A DNA stretch of 60,271 bases from Azospirillum tabaci (GTDB lineage: Bacteria > Pseudomonadota > Alphaproteobacteria > Azospirillales > Azospirillaceae): positions 1-60,271 of the forward strand of contig NZ_JACCJY010000038.1 of the NCBI RefSeq assembly GCF_014596085.1, written 5' to 3'. The notes beneath the pieces were generated by a model, which did no database searches, was not told the origin of the DNA, and worked only from the letters and a program-made list of their open reading frames with translations. A program made the position numbers and the translations under genes. Below are positions 52,692 through 60,271 of the stretch, one piece after another; the first letter of the stretch is position 1; every line of letters begins with the position of its first letter.

Positions 52692-52862
52692 TCACAGGGA
52701 AGTGTTGCATGATCCGGGGGGTACTGTCCACTGGCCGGCGTGCCGGAGGTGCTGCCGGCGCGCCAACCGCATCCAGGCGAACGGCGACCCCTCCGGTGCG
52801 GCGACGATGCCCAGCCGGTCTTCCGATCGCCTGGTCGCAGCCGTGGATTGTTCCGCCTTCAT
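52692..52862 (-). CDS. possible small family member, degraded
   Basis: 56 residues: MKAEQSTAATRRSEDRLGIV, APEGSPFAWMRLARRQHLRH, ending after PPGSCNTSL. It precedes the 52664 gene on the same strand by 27 bp and has a Trp-containing strand like the family, but lacks the AAE/HEL part. Low confidence. Confidence 0.3.
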   Translation of the reverse strand: MKAEQSTAATRRSEDRLGIVAAPEGSPFAWMRLARRQHLRHAGQWTVPPGSCNTSL

Positions 52863-53049
52863 GACCCAAACGCCGCAGGCGTGTTGGAATGCGCCTATTT
52901 GGTCGACACGGCGATGCAATTCAACCGCACCCTCGATAGCCGCTCGTACCCGGCCCCGTCCGACCACGGGGCCCGCTTGAATCGAACCGGCCTGGTTGCG
53001 GCACACACTCACTGTATATTCATTGCCGCGTCACTCTCGGAGGTCCGTC

Positions 53050-53295
53050 ATGCGCCAGCAGTTCGTTCGTTGGGGCAATAGCCTCGCCCGCCGGGCTACC
53101 AACGCGTACGCCAAGGACCTGAACGTTACCGATGGGAGCGAAGCCGAGCTGAGCATCGAGAACGGCCGACTGGCCGCCGCCCCCGTGCCGCCGACCCCAG
53201 TTTACGATCTCGACGAGCTTCTTGCTGGCATCACAGATGAGAATATCCACGCGGAAGTTTCCACCGGAGCCGCCGTCGGCGAGGAGTCCGCCTGA
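53050..53295 (+). CDS. MazE-family antitoxin, without a toxin gene
   Basis: 81 residues. FVRWGNSLARRATNAYAKDL and NVTDGSEAELSIENGRLAA form the AbrB/MazE swapped-hairpin DNA-binding part; PVYDLDELLAGITDENIHAE and VSTGAAVGEE is the toxin-binding tail of chromosomal MazE proteins. In complete modules mazF follows with an overlap; here only non-coding sequence and a broken receiver gene follow, so this is an orphan antitoxin. The strand residues RRATNAYA differ from the usual RLPxAV, which may weaken folding. Confidence 0.75.
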   Translation: MRQQFVRWGNSLARRATNAYAKDLNVTDGSEAELSIENGRLAAAPVPPTPVYDLDELLAGITDENIHAEVSTGAAVGEESA

Positions 53296-53392
53296 TCGCC
53301 GGTGCCGCAGCCGAGCCGTGCTGCCCTGAAGAGGTGGCCCGGCAGCGCCGCCACCTGCAGAAAACGGCGTTTCGCCGAAGCGGTGAAACAGA

Positions 53393-53640
53393 GTGCGGCG
53401 CCCAAGCATTTTCAACGCGCCGGAAACCGTGGCCGAGGCGGATGCGCGGGTCGCGCTTGTCGAGGATGACTCCCTGATCGCGGAAAGCATCGGATCCGCT
53501 CTCGCCTTCGCTGGGCACGAGGTGTGCGCGATTGCGCCGAATGCCACCATCGACGGCCCCCCGCGTCAGCACACCCTAGCCACCCAACCGCTCGGCTATG
53601 TCCCGAAGCCGTTCATGCTCTGGAGCTTCCAGACGGTCGT
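53393..53640 (+). pseudogene. response-regulator receiver remnant with internal deletion
   Basis: DARVALVEDDSLIAESIGSA and LAFAGHEVCAIAPNA are the first third of a receiver (acidic pair EDD). It then jumps to QPLGYVPKPF, the conserved Lys-Pro near the end, so about 40 residues with the phospho-acceptor Asp are missing. Downstream it runs into the A3 gene fragment. Confidence 0.6.
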
Positions 53641-53658
53641 CGGTGGGGCGAGCGGACG

Positions 53659-53850
53659 GGCGAGGCCCGCGGCGCATTGCAGGCTTAGGCGAAGGAGGAA
53701 CGCCGCTCCATGGCCGACGAACTCGGATGGCTGGCCCCGCGCAAGGCCGAGCGGAGCCAGCGCCCCACCGCGGCCCGGTTCGGGCCGCGGTGGGTTGCGC
53801 GCAAGGGAGCAATCCCGCGCGGAACGCTGCGGGGCGGAGGCGCTGAATGA
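53659..53850 (+). pseudogene. ribbon-helix-helix-like gene A3, broken
   Basis: EARGALQA, TAG (53686-53688), AKEERRSMADELGWL and ARKGAIPRGTLRGGG, a paralogue of the gene at 50164 with a premature stop and without the first part. The stop overlaps the ATG of B3 by 4 bp, as in the intact chain. An internal ATG at 53710 could still allow a short product. Confidence 0.6.
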
Positions 53851-54110
53851 TCGACGGGCTGAGACTTTGCTGGCGGCGATGCGCCGGGATGCGCGTCGCG
53901 GATTGGCGCGGCTGGCACCTGTCGGTTGAGAGCGATCGGTTGGGGCCATTCCGGTGGGACCACGTGTGGTGCATCGGCCGTGATTGCGCCGGCCGTGATT
54001 CGGTCGAGGTCTTCGGCTTCGCGTCCACGTTTGCCACCGGGCAGCGCGCCGCCGAAGCCACGATGGCGGAGTGCTTGACGGGGCACGAGCGCGCGCAGCT
54101 GGCGCGCGAG
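53847..54110 (+). pseudogene. Trp-rich small protein B3, truncated
   Basis: MIDGLRLCWRRCAGMRVADW to CLTGHERAQLAR, about 88 residues, 5 nucleotide differences from B2. After about 54108 the frame runs antisense into a PAS-domain gene fragment, so the natural end is lost at the same base as in copy B2. Confidence 0.6.
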
Positions 54111-54596
54111 GCTGACGAGGGCCGTCGCCACGGTGGCCGCCCTCTCCGCGATGATGTCACGGCCGACACCGTGGAGGTGGCGGCCGTCCGGATCGAGCGA
54201 GAGGGTCGAGGCGATCCAGCGCCACGATCGGTCGGCCGCGCAAACCCAATCCTCGAAGCGCACGGGACGACCGCTGTCGCAAAGCTCGTCCAGCTTTCCG
54301 CGCACCAGACCGATGTCGTCGGGGTGGATCAGGTCGGTGTAGGGCCGTTCACGCAGCGCACGCTCATAGCCCAGCAGACGCGAACAAGAGGGACAAATGC
54401 GCAGCAGGTAGCCCTCGTGATCGGCGTAGACAAGGAGGTCTCCGCTGAGCTCCCGCTCGATCCAGCTCTCGTTGCGCTCTCCGTTTGCAACATCGGCGGC
54501 TTTTGATCCAATGCGGACCATCGCTGGAGACCGCTTTGCGCCAGTAGCGGACATCATCACCCGGTGCTCAGTGGCAACTGGATTGATGTAGCTCAA
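54104..54596 (-). pseudogene. PAS-domain sensor fragment
   Basis: Minus strand: ERELSGDLLVYADHEGYLLR, ICPSCSRLLGYERALRERPY, TDLIHPDDIGLVRGKLDELC and SLDPDGRHLHGVGRDI form one PAS domain, then RDIIAERAATVATALVSLA. The protein breaks at about 54104 where it joins antisense sequence of gene B3; no kinase or output domain remains. Its 5' end lies inside the left 198-bp inverted repeat. Confidence 0.65.
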
Positions 54597-54728
54597 CAGG
54601 ACGGAGCACAGGATTCCTAAGAGTCCCAGGAATCTCTTGGGCAGACCAGAATCCCCGAAAACTTCAAAGGCTTACGGTGAGCGGAACATTGTAGCTCGCC
54701 CACCGTCTAAACCAATTCTAATAGCCGC
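54531..54728 (+). repeat. left 198-bp inverted repeat flanking the dCTP deaminase cassette
   Basis: Aligned with the reverse complement of 56673-56870 it has 11 mismatches and no gaps (94 percent identity). It contains the 5' end of the PAS fragment, the palindrome CCTAAGAG..CTCTTGGG and an imperfect hairpin ACGGTGAGCG..CGCCCACCGT. Confidence 0.88.
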
Positions 54729-54735
54729 CATCAAT

Positions 54736-54930
54736 TCAAGCGTTTAGTTCCATCAAACCGGAACTAAGTAGCTGATCGACCAAAGCTTTACGGCTTCGCT
54801 CAAATCGGAGAGAACACAGAGACACTACCGTCTGCTCCACCTTTGGGCGGAGCACATCGAGTTCTCTATTATCTTTCTCAGGCACAACGAGCATCAAGCA
54901 AAGCTGCCTTTCATCCTTGCGCTTCGTCAT
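54736..54930 (-). CDS. small protein overlapping the end of the dCTP deaminase gene
   Basis: 64 residues: MTKRKDERQLCLMLVVPEKD, NRELDVLRPKVEQTVVSLCS, LRFERSRKALVDQLLSSGLM. The start overlaps the deaminase stop by 20 bp. AT-richer codon use matches the deaminase, not the surroundings, so the two came together. Basic helical protein; not a family I know. Could be an accessory or regulator of the deaminase. Confidence 0.6.
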   Translation of the reverse strand: MTKRKDERQLCLMLVVPEKDNRELDVLRPKVEQTVVSLCSLRFERSRKALVDQLLSSGLMELNA

Positions 54931-56491
54931 GGCCCGCACCCTCCGTTTTCTCCGCCGTCTCAGCTTCGGCGCGCTGAAGCCGATGAACGACAATCTGCTC
55001 TCTGCGATGGAATCCGTCAAGCGGCGAGCGTGAAACGGGCGAAGCGTCGGTGGGTTCCCTCTCTATAGCTTTGCCCCCCTCCTTGCGAGCAGCACCTTGG
55101 CTGAAAAGGCGCAACATGTTTCTAGGTGCAACGCCTTCGTACTGAAGGAACTCAACTCGTCCCTTGGCATCACCCTCCTGCAAGGAGATTGCGTCGCTAT
55201 GCAATACCGTTGCAAGACTCTTCGGATAAGGCTCAATGTAAACTACTCGCGATATGCCGCTTGCAACTATATGACGAGCGCAATTGTGACAAGGGAATGT
55301 AGTGCAATAGAGCGTTGATCCAACTATTCCGTGCTTCGCACCGCGCACCACAGACATAATAGCTTCCATTTCTGCGTGGACAGCACGGGAATACTCGATC
55401 AGATTTTTTATGTCAGTTTTCTTCAATACTTTCTTGATGGCGTCATACTCTGTATCTCGACCAACAATCCCCGCACCTTTTAGCTTTTTAGTGATGTCCT
55501 TATAAAGAAGTTCTTTGCGATCATCGTTGTGGCAAATCCTCCCTTCCCATTTATGACACCGATGATCGTTTCCTTGATCTTCCCAACAATACTGACCACC
55601 TTTCGGCTTAGGAACATCATTTGCACCCTTTCCGATCAGTTCTCCTTCCTTCGTATATATAGCTGCGCCCACCTGCCTGGAAAGACAAGCAGACGATGTA
55701 GCGGCAGAAGCCGCTGTATACATTGCAATTTCGTCTCTCGTTGGGGTATTAACTTTTGCCCCAAAAATAATGTCTAGAAATCTCCTAATAGATTTCTCCA
55801 ACTTCTCCCTATTAACGTCGTCATTCCTGATGAAGAAGTCAGACTTTTCAATGGTGTCTCGGACCTTTTGCCCCGAAGAAACACCTTCATCTTCGTCAAT
55901 TTCGAAAATGCTTGTAATAGTGCTGAGCTTAACGCCGTCTTTTACCAACCTGCTACGCCGCACCTCTTCAGGTGCGAAAACTCCAAACACCCAGAATATT
56001 TCTCCATACACATCACGCAGCAGGTCAACTTCGGCAGGATTCTTCAACGAGTCAATAACGTGAATAACTCTCCGGGGACGAGAAACAAGCTTACCGCCGA
56101 CGCTCTTATATCCGTCGTTCTGGTGCCTATGCACCGCAATCCTTTCGACGCACTTTTCCGCAACATAGCCTTCGCCAAAACTGTCACGCATCTTATTACC
56201 GATTTTCTGAAGCTTCTTGATGCGCTCGCTCTCGTCGTCGTCCTCTTCGGGGGCATCTTCGCCCACAACTCCAGCAAAGCTCCGTATAATGTCACTCACC
56301 TTAATGTAGTGGTGGCCGTAACCGAAATCTTTTTCAAGAACCTTGATCAACTCTTCTGAGGTAGTGCTCACACCAGAGCCAACAGGCCCGACAAGTGCCA
56401 CTACCAACTCATCGGTCTTGCGAGACTGTAAAGTTATAACTTCTTCTCTCGTCGGCTGCTCGACGGACTCAACCACTGAAACCGCAACCAT
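54911..56491 (-). CDS. avcD: antiphage dCTP deaminase (AvcD-like)
   Basis: 526 residues from ATG 56491. N-terminal P-loop domain (ALVGPVGSGVSTTSEELIKV, Walker A about 35-43) resembling a kinase fold, then a C-terminal deoxycytidylate-deaminase domain with zinc ligands HAE (about 372-374) and PCHNC (Cys 401, 404). This two-domain layout is that of AvcD/antiphage dCTP deaminases, which deplete dCTP on phage infection and are held inactive by an AvcI RNA in known cases. GC is well below the neighbourhood, indicating transfer. A longer start at 56563 is possible. The upstream 180 bp may hide a controlling RNA; I could not identify one. Confidence 0.85.
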   Translation of the reverse strand: MVAVSVVESVEQPTREEVITLQSRKTDELVVALVGPVGSGVSTTSEELIKVLEKDFGYGHHYIKVSDIIRSFAGVVGEDAPEEDDDESERIKKLQKIGNKMRDSFGEGYVAEKCVERIAVHRHQNDGYKSVGGKLVSRPRRVIHVIDSLKNPAEVDLLRDVYGEIFWVFGVFAPEEVRRSRLVKDGVKLSTITSIFEIDEDEGVSSGQKVRDTIEKSDFFIRNDDVNREKLEKSIRRFLDIIFGAKVNTPTRDEIAMYTAASAATSSACLSRQVGAAIYTKEGELIGKGANDVPKPKGGQYCWEDQGNDHRCHKWEGRICHNDDRKELLYKDITKKLKGAGIVGRDTEYDAIKKVLKKTDIKNLIEYSRAVHAEMEAIMSVVRGAKHGIVGSTLYCTTFPCHNCARHIVASGISRVVYIEPYPKSLATVLHSDAISLQEGDAKGRVEFLQYEGVAPRNMLRLFSQGAARKEGGKAIEREPTDASPVSRSPLDGFHRREQIVVHRLQRAEAETAEKTEGAGHDEAQG

Positions 56492-56672
56492 CTCAAGCCC
56501 CCGCCTACCCGAGTATGTTTCGCACAGAGTTTTGGCAACTCGAGATGCTATGCCCCCAACCATGCCACTCGTCAAGCGCCAGCAGACGCACAACTGCCTG
56601 GAGAAGTTAAGGGGGTGGGCTGCTTGTTCGGGGGCACCATTGCCGAGGGTGCACTCAGAATGCACCCATAAT

Positions 56673-56870
56673 GCGGCTATTAGAATTGGTTAAGACGGTG
56701 GGCGAGCTACAATGCTCCGCTCACCGTAAGCCTTTGAAGTTTTTGGGGATTCTGGTCTGCCCAAGAGATTCCTGGGACTCTTAGGAAGAGTGTGCTCCGT
56801 CCTGTTGAGCTACATCAATCCAGTTGCCGCTGAGCACCGGGTAATGATGTCCGTTCCTGGCGCAGAGCGG
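56673..56870 (-). repeat. right 198-bp inverted repeat flanking the dCTP deaminase cassette
   Basis: Inverted copy of 54531-54728, 187 of 198 positions identical. Its outer end also carries the start of the PAS-type reading frame (SYINPVAAEHRVMMS), but the sequence diverges right after CGCAGAGCGG. Confidence 0.88.
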
Positions 56871-57994
56871 ACCCGGCCGAGCCCTCTGGGCGGCGTTGCG
56901 GTTCTCGTTAGGCGTTCATCACCACGAGCGGTCAGGCCGGAGGGAGACATGTGGCTAGCCGGAGGGCGGGCAGCGGGCACGTCCACCGATCCACCCTCGG
57001 CCGGCGGCCACCCTACCGGTTGCAAAAATCGCCGGCATCGGTCCGGTGTTGATCCAGGTTGAGCGCCGCCTGGGTTTCGGCGTTCAGCCGACCAGTCGAC
57101 TTTAGGCCATGAGAGCACTGGAAATCCTCCCCCAGGGCTTTCCGCGCCCCGGTCAGCCGTCCACGGCAACATGGCTGCCGTTATCGTTCAGAGCCCGCTG
57201 GACGTTGCGGACCCGCTCGGGACTCATCGACAGGGTCAGCTCCGCCGCTCCGAACCGCAAGAGAGCCCCGGGCGGCTCTCCTGGTCCCGTCATGCGGGTA
57301 TTTTGGGAACACCACGACGTCATCGGCGTCCTTCGGAAAGCCGGGAAGTCCGGTTCTCAGAAATTCCGCGGAGGACGAGCCGCGGCGCAGGACCGATGCG
57401 ACCTCCACGACGTCGCGCACATTCTCCTCTAGTCCGTTCGGATCCGCATCGGCGAGCTCCTCCCCAGCACAATTGCCCCCGTGGCGACGAGTTCCGCGAC
57501 CTCAGCGGGGCGAGGTCGGGCGCATCGACCACTTGAATCCGCCCACGTTCCACCGGTCGCATCCGCGGAAGATGCGGGTGATCCCCCTCTGGACGCATCT
57601 GCTATCCCGAGCGCGCAGCGGAATCAGGATGACTTCGGCGCGCTCGAGCGTCCCCGGATCGTCGGCGATGCGGGAGAAGCGGGCGACCTCGACCGTCGGA
57701 ACCCTGCGGACCTATGCGTGCCGCCCGCCCGAAAGGGAAACCGCGGCAAGTCGCCTGCAGCGGGCGCCGGATCGGCCCAACCGGATGCCGAAGGAGGCCC
57801 TTCGTCAAAGGGCGATCATTCCGCCGGATGATGTGGCCGCAGAAAGACGCACTCCCAATTTGGAATTGCCGGAATATACCGATGCCGCGCATCAAGTAGT
57901 TGAATTGAGCAGAGAAACATGGGAATGAATATGATGTGACTCAAAAGCGCGCCGCACGTTCAAAATACCGCAGACGCTGGTCCCATTTCTAAGC
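56871..57994. other. decayed region
   Basis: About 1.1 kb with no intact gene. A broken frame on the minus strand is listed separately; the rest shows only short GC-rich frames. Confidence 0.4.
57181..57710 (-). pseudogene. decayed gene of unknown family
   Basis: Across two or three frames on the minus strand the text looks protein-like: TVEVARFSRIADDPGTLERA, EVILIPLRARDS, ITRIFRGCDRWNVGGFK, then VVDAPDLAPL, VAELVATGAIVLG and DVVEVASVLRRGSSSAEFLR with GLPGFPKDADDVVVFPK. Frame changes and stops separate these parts. I cannot name the family. Confidence 0.35.
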
Positions 57995-58010
57995 GTTACA
58001 AGATTGTAAC
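57995..58010. promoter_or_regulatory. operator-like inverted repeat GTTACAA-GA-TTGTAAC
   Basis: Perfect 7-bp inverted repeat with 2-bp spacer, about 150 bp upstream of the MfnB-like start, in an AT-rich stretch that likely holds the promoter. Confidence 0.5.
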
Positions 58011-58157
58011 TTCTTGTTCGAAGTATAGCGGTTTTCCTTGTTTCGGAACAGAACCGCTCATCGTGCCGATTTTCGCTGCGCCCGGGACGCCAGGCGCGCG
58101 TCCGGCGACGCGCGATGCCCAGCGCGCCCGCCCCATCCGAACATGGCGGAGGCCGAG

Positions 58158-59558
58158 ATGAGTTCCCTTGTCCGCGTCGCCCACAACCGAAAGCTCCTGG
58201 TGAGCGTGTTCAACGCGCAGGAGGCCCGGGAGGCGGTCCTCGGTGGCGGCCGCATCATCGACAGCGAAGACCCCAAGAGCGCGCTCGGCAACATCAGCCC
58301 GCGCAACATCATGGACATCAGCGATGCCGTGCTCGATTTCCAGCGCGGGCTCGACGTGCAGCTGAGCACGAACATCGGCGAGGACCAGCTCCTGTTCCGC
58401 CGCTCCCAGGCGGGGCAGGCGATCGAGAAATCGCGCTACGAGATCGCCGGCAAGGCGGCGCAGGCGGCCATCGGCGTCGCGCTGTCGATGGGGACGAGAG
58501 TCCATCCCGTGAGCTTCGTGAAGGTCGGGGTCGACGGGATGGAGGTCGAGAAAGTCGCCGAGGTGCTGCAGGAGGTGGTCCTGACGCTGCGCCGGACGGA
58601 GCAGCTCAGCCACGCCCAGGTGATGTCGGTGCTGTTCGCACAGGACTTGGACCTGTGGAACGAGCGCAAGCGGACCGATGCGGTCCGCCGCGTGCTGGTG
58701 GAGCTGCGGGAGTTCAATCCGAGCTCCGCGGACGATCCGGATTCGTTCGATATAGCGCCCTACGCGATCGGCACGCTGCGCGACCAGCGCACGGGCGAGC
58801 CGCTCTTTACCGATCCGGGGCAGGTCTCACTCGCGAGCCTCATCCATCGGGGCGTGCTGCCGCCCGGCTCGGATGGCACGCACGTCCGGACCAACGAGCT
58901 GTTCGAGCATCGCCGCTACTTCCCGCGCGTGGCCGCGGGCGCGAACCGTACGACCCGCTCCGTCATCAAGGCGATGGTGGACGTCACCGCGGAAAGCGGG
59001 GCGAACGCCATCATGATCGACACGTCGATCCTGTCCAAGGTGTCGAACGTCTGCCTGGTCGACACGGCGAGCGAGGGCATGGTCGACATCAACGGCCTGC
59101 TGGAGCGCGACGGGCTCGAGCAGCGGGGCATCCTGGGCCTGGAGGACCTGCGCTTCTTCGTCGACTACTGCCATTACCGCGGCCTGGCCGCGAACGTCGC
59201 GGGTTCCATCGAGAGCTACCAGGCGCAGCAGCTCTGGATCCTCATTCCGCAACTCGATCAGGCGTCGACCCGTGGCTCCGCGTCCGCCGTCGACCACGAT
59301 CCGTCGAACCAGCGTTCCTACGCCGATACGCGCCAGCATCGCGTCATCAGGCGCACGCTGGTGCGCGGGCTGGCGCCCCCGGAGCACGGCGGAGTGCTCA
59401 ACCTGCCGGAGAGCCTGCGCGAGGTGGATGGGGCGGCGGCGCGGGTCCGGGAGCTCATGGCGCTCGTGCGCGAAGGCCGCCGGGCCCTCGGATTGCCCGA
59501 ACTGGAAGCGTTCTGGGTCGACCGGTACGGCACGCAGACCCGGATCGAGCGCGGCTGA
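58158..59558 (+). CDS. MfnB-like protein ((5-formylfuran-3-yl)methyl phosphate synthase family)
   Basis: 466 residues. GGAGG lies six bases before ATG 58158 (MSSLVRVAHNRKLLVSVFNA); 58143 and 58038 are in-frame alternatives. LLVSVFNAQEAREAVLGGGR and IIDSEDPKSALGNISPRNI match the N-terminal beta-alpha part of MfnB/DUF556, VHPVSFVKVGVDGM the later Lys strand, and NAIMIDTSI, NVAGSI the end of the barrel. The family makes the furan precursor of methanofuran in archaea and is known in some methylotrophic bacteria. The usual DVKNP is DSEDP here, so one catalytic Lys seems absent, and the protein is about twice the archaeal length, so the activity may differ. Confidence 0.65.
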   Translation: MSSLVRVAHNRKLLVSVFNAQEAREAVLGGGRIIDSEDPKSALGNISPRNIMDISDAVLDFQRGLDVQLSTNIGEDQLLFRRSQAGQAIEKSRYEIAGKAAQAAIGVALSMGTRVHPVSFVKVGVDGMEVEKVAEVLQEVVLTLRRTEQLSHAQVMSVLFAQDLDLWNERKRTDAVRRVLVELREFNPSSADDPDSFDIAPYAIGTLRDQRTGEPLFTDPGQVSLASLIHRGVLPPGSDGTHVRTNELFEHRRYFPRVAAGANRTTRSVIKAMVDVTAESGANAIMIDTSILSKVSNVCLVDTASEGMVDINGLLERDGLEQRGILGLEDLRFFVDYCHYRGLAANVAGSIESYQAQQLWILIPQLDQASTRGSASAVDHDPSNQRSYADTRQHRVIRRTLVRGLAPPEHGGVLNLPESLREVDGAAARVRELMALVREGRRALGLPELEAFWVDRYGTQTRIERG

Positions 59559-59573
59559 GAAAGGAGGACGAAC

Positions 59574-60271
59574 ATGCTTGCACCCGCGAGACCGTCCGAC
59601 GGGCAGGAGACCCGCGTCTGCTCCATCCCGCTGAGGGACGCCGACTTCGGACTGGGCAACGTCAATTGGACAAAGGGCCTGCAGGCCATGTCCGATTGGA
59701 TCTGGAGCGCCAACCTCACCCCGACGGCCTTCCCGAACAACCTCGGCCGCTACCTCCTGCAGATCCCTGCGATCTTCGAGCAGCAGCTCGCCTTCTCGAC
59801 GACCCTGATCTTCGACGAGCCCTCCTTCCGCAACGGCGTCCAGGTCTCCGGCTTCATCGAGCGGCCGATCCGCGAGCTGGCCATCAACCTGATCGGGCAA
59901 CGGCGGCGCGCGCGGTACACGATGACCCATCACGCGGTGCTCGGGACATTGACGGCGCGGCGGCACGGCTACGCCGATCGGGACTTCGCCGCCAAGCTCA
60001 TGATCCTGACCGAGCACGCCCGCCACCCCGACCGCTTCAGCCCCGTGGAGCGGGCCGTCCTGCGGTTTGCCGACGCGTTCGCCACCGATTCCAAGTCCTG
60101 GACCGACGAGGAGTGCGCCGAGCTCAAGGCAGCGTTGTGCGAGGACAACAAGCGGCGTCACGCCGGAGAAACGGCGTGGATGGCCCGTCTTGAGGCCGCG
60201 CGCGCCGCTTGGCGCGGCGCCGTCGGCGCCGGCGCCGGCAGCCCGGAGCAGGCGGCGGCCGCGGCGGCGGC
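59574..60271 (+). CDS. carboxymuconolactone decarboxylase/AhpD-like protein (partial)
   Basis: At least 232 residues, continuing past the window. AAGGAGG precedes ATG 59574, 15 bp after the MfnB-like stop, so they form an operon. ERPIRELAINLIGQRRRARY, TMTHHAVLG and RFSPVERAVLRFADAFATDS with WTDEECAELKAAL match the CMD/AhpD helical fold (LRELAI..Y.W.HH..A; FADAL). The CxxC redox pair of AhpD is absent (RYTMTHH), so a decarboxylase/hydrolase-like or unknown activity is more likely than peroxidase. The tail is Ala/Gly-rich. Confidence 0.65.
   Translation, partial: MLAPARPSDGQETRVCSIPLRDADFGLGNVNWTKGLQAMSDWIWSANLTPTAFPNNLGRYLLQIPAIFEQQLAFSTTLIFDEPSFRNGVQVSGFIERPIRELAINLIGQRRRARYTMTHHAVLGTLTARRHGYADRDFAAKLMILTEHARHPDRFSPVERAVLRFADAFATDSKSWTDEECAELKAALCEDNKRRHAGETAWMARLEAARAAWRGAVGAGAGSPEQAAAAAA

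Noticed and set aside
52692..53012. 106-residue minus-strand frame upstream of the Trp-rich genes
   Set aside because: Only the last 56 residues look protein-like, so the full frame was not called; the short part is listed with low confidence.
54660..54728. attC-like (integron) site in the 198-bp repeat
   Set aside because: The hairpin ACGGTGAGCG..CGCCCACCGT has a mismatch and no GTTRRRY/RYYYAAC core at the expected places, and no integrase of the integron type is present.
1..60271. CRISPR array
   Set aside because: No regularly spaced direct repeats with spacers and no cas genes were seen; the only short tandem arrays are the iteron-like repeats at 41.1 kb and the 13-bp pair at 7.86 kb.

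Overview
The window reads as GC-rich alphaproteobacterial DNA, most like Azospirillum or a close relative (inference from codon use, the many two-component and chemotaxis genes, and the gene types; no database was searched). It splits into a chromosomal-looking left part (1-19.4 kb) and a long accessory part (19.4-58 kb), followed by a return to ordinary high-GC genes.

Left part. Two coupled lipoprotein/OmpA genes, a chemotaxis transducer, a phospholipase D-type enzyme, a small secreted Ser/Thr/Gly-rich protein, three large sensor histidine kinases, an amidoligase next to a class-I glutamine amidotransferase-type (C26) hydrolase, and a complete NitT/TauT-type ABC importer (binding protein, permease, ATPase). 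Clear rho-independent terminators close several of these units.

Island start. At 19402-19447 lies the displaced 3' part of a tRNA-Gly(CCC) gene, running from the anticodon loop to CCA on the minus strand. This is the usual scar of a tyrosine-recombinase element integrated in a tRNA, so an island probably starts here and runs right, with the intact tRNA beyond the window.

Defence block (20.3-40.4 kb). After an IS630 remnant and an orphan caspase-like gene comes an Ssp-type DNA phosphorothioation locus. On the minus strand are sspB (DUF4007), sspC (large ATPase) and sspD (ATP pyrophosphatase), coupled by 4-bp overlaps. The cysteine desulfurase sspA is divergent on the plus strand. A DUF262/DUF1524 protein resembling SspE sits at 38-40 kb. 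The unusual part is that each side of the core has a pair made of a DGQHR (DndB-like) protein and a GIY-YIG-type protein, and that both intergenic control regions carry paired inverted-repeat sites. I think this is the most interesting system here: an Ssp locus with two DndB/GIY-YIG modules.

Recombinase and small-gene region (35-54 kb). Two tyrosine recombinases head translationally coupled operons, one with a PD-(D/E)XK-like protein. Around them are many small, Trp-rich, AAE/HE..LAR-containing paralogues, often coupled by ATGA overlaps, several broken or duplicated. A plasmid RepA remnant with iteron-like repeats, ISL3-type, IS701-type and IS630-type transposase genes or fragments, an orphan MazE antitoxin and a uracil-DNA-glycosylase-like gene lie among them.

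dCTP deaminase cassette (54.5-56.9 kb). An AvcD-like antiphage dCTP deaminase and a small overlapping gene, both AT-richer than their surroundings, lie between 198-bp inverted repeats that match at 187 of 198 positions. The right end of the window holds a decayed region, then an MfnB-like (4-HFC-P synthase family) gene and a partial carboxymuconolactone-decarboxylase-family gene.
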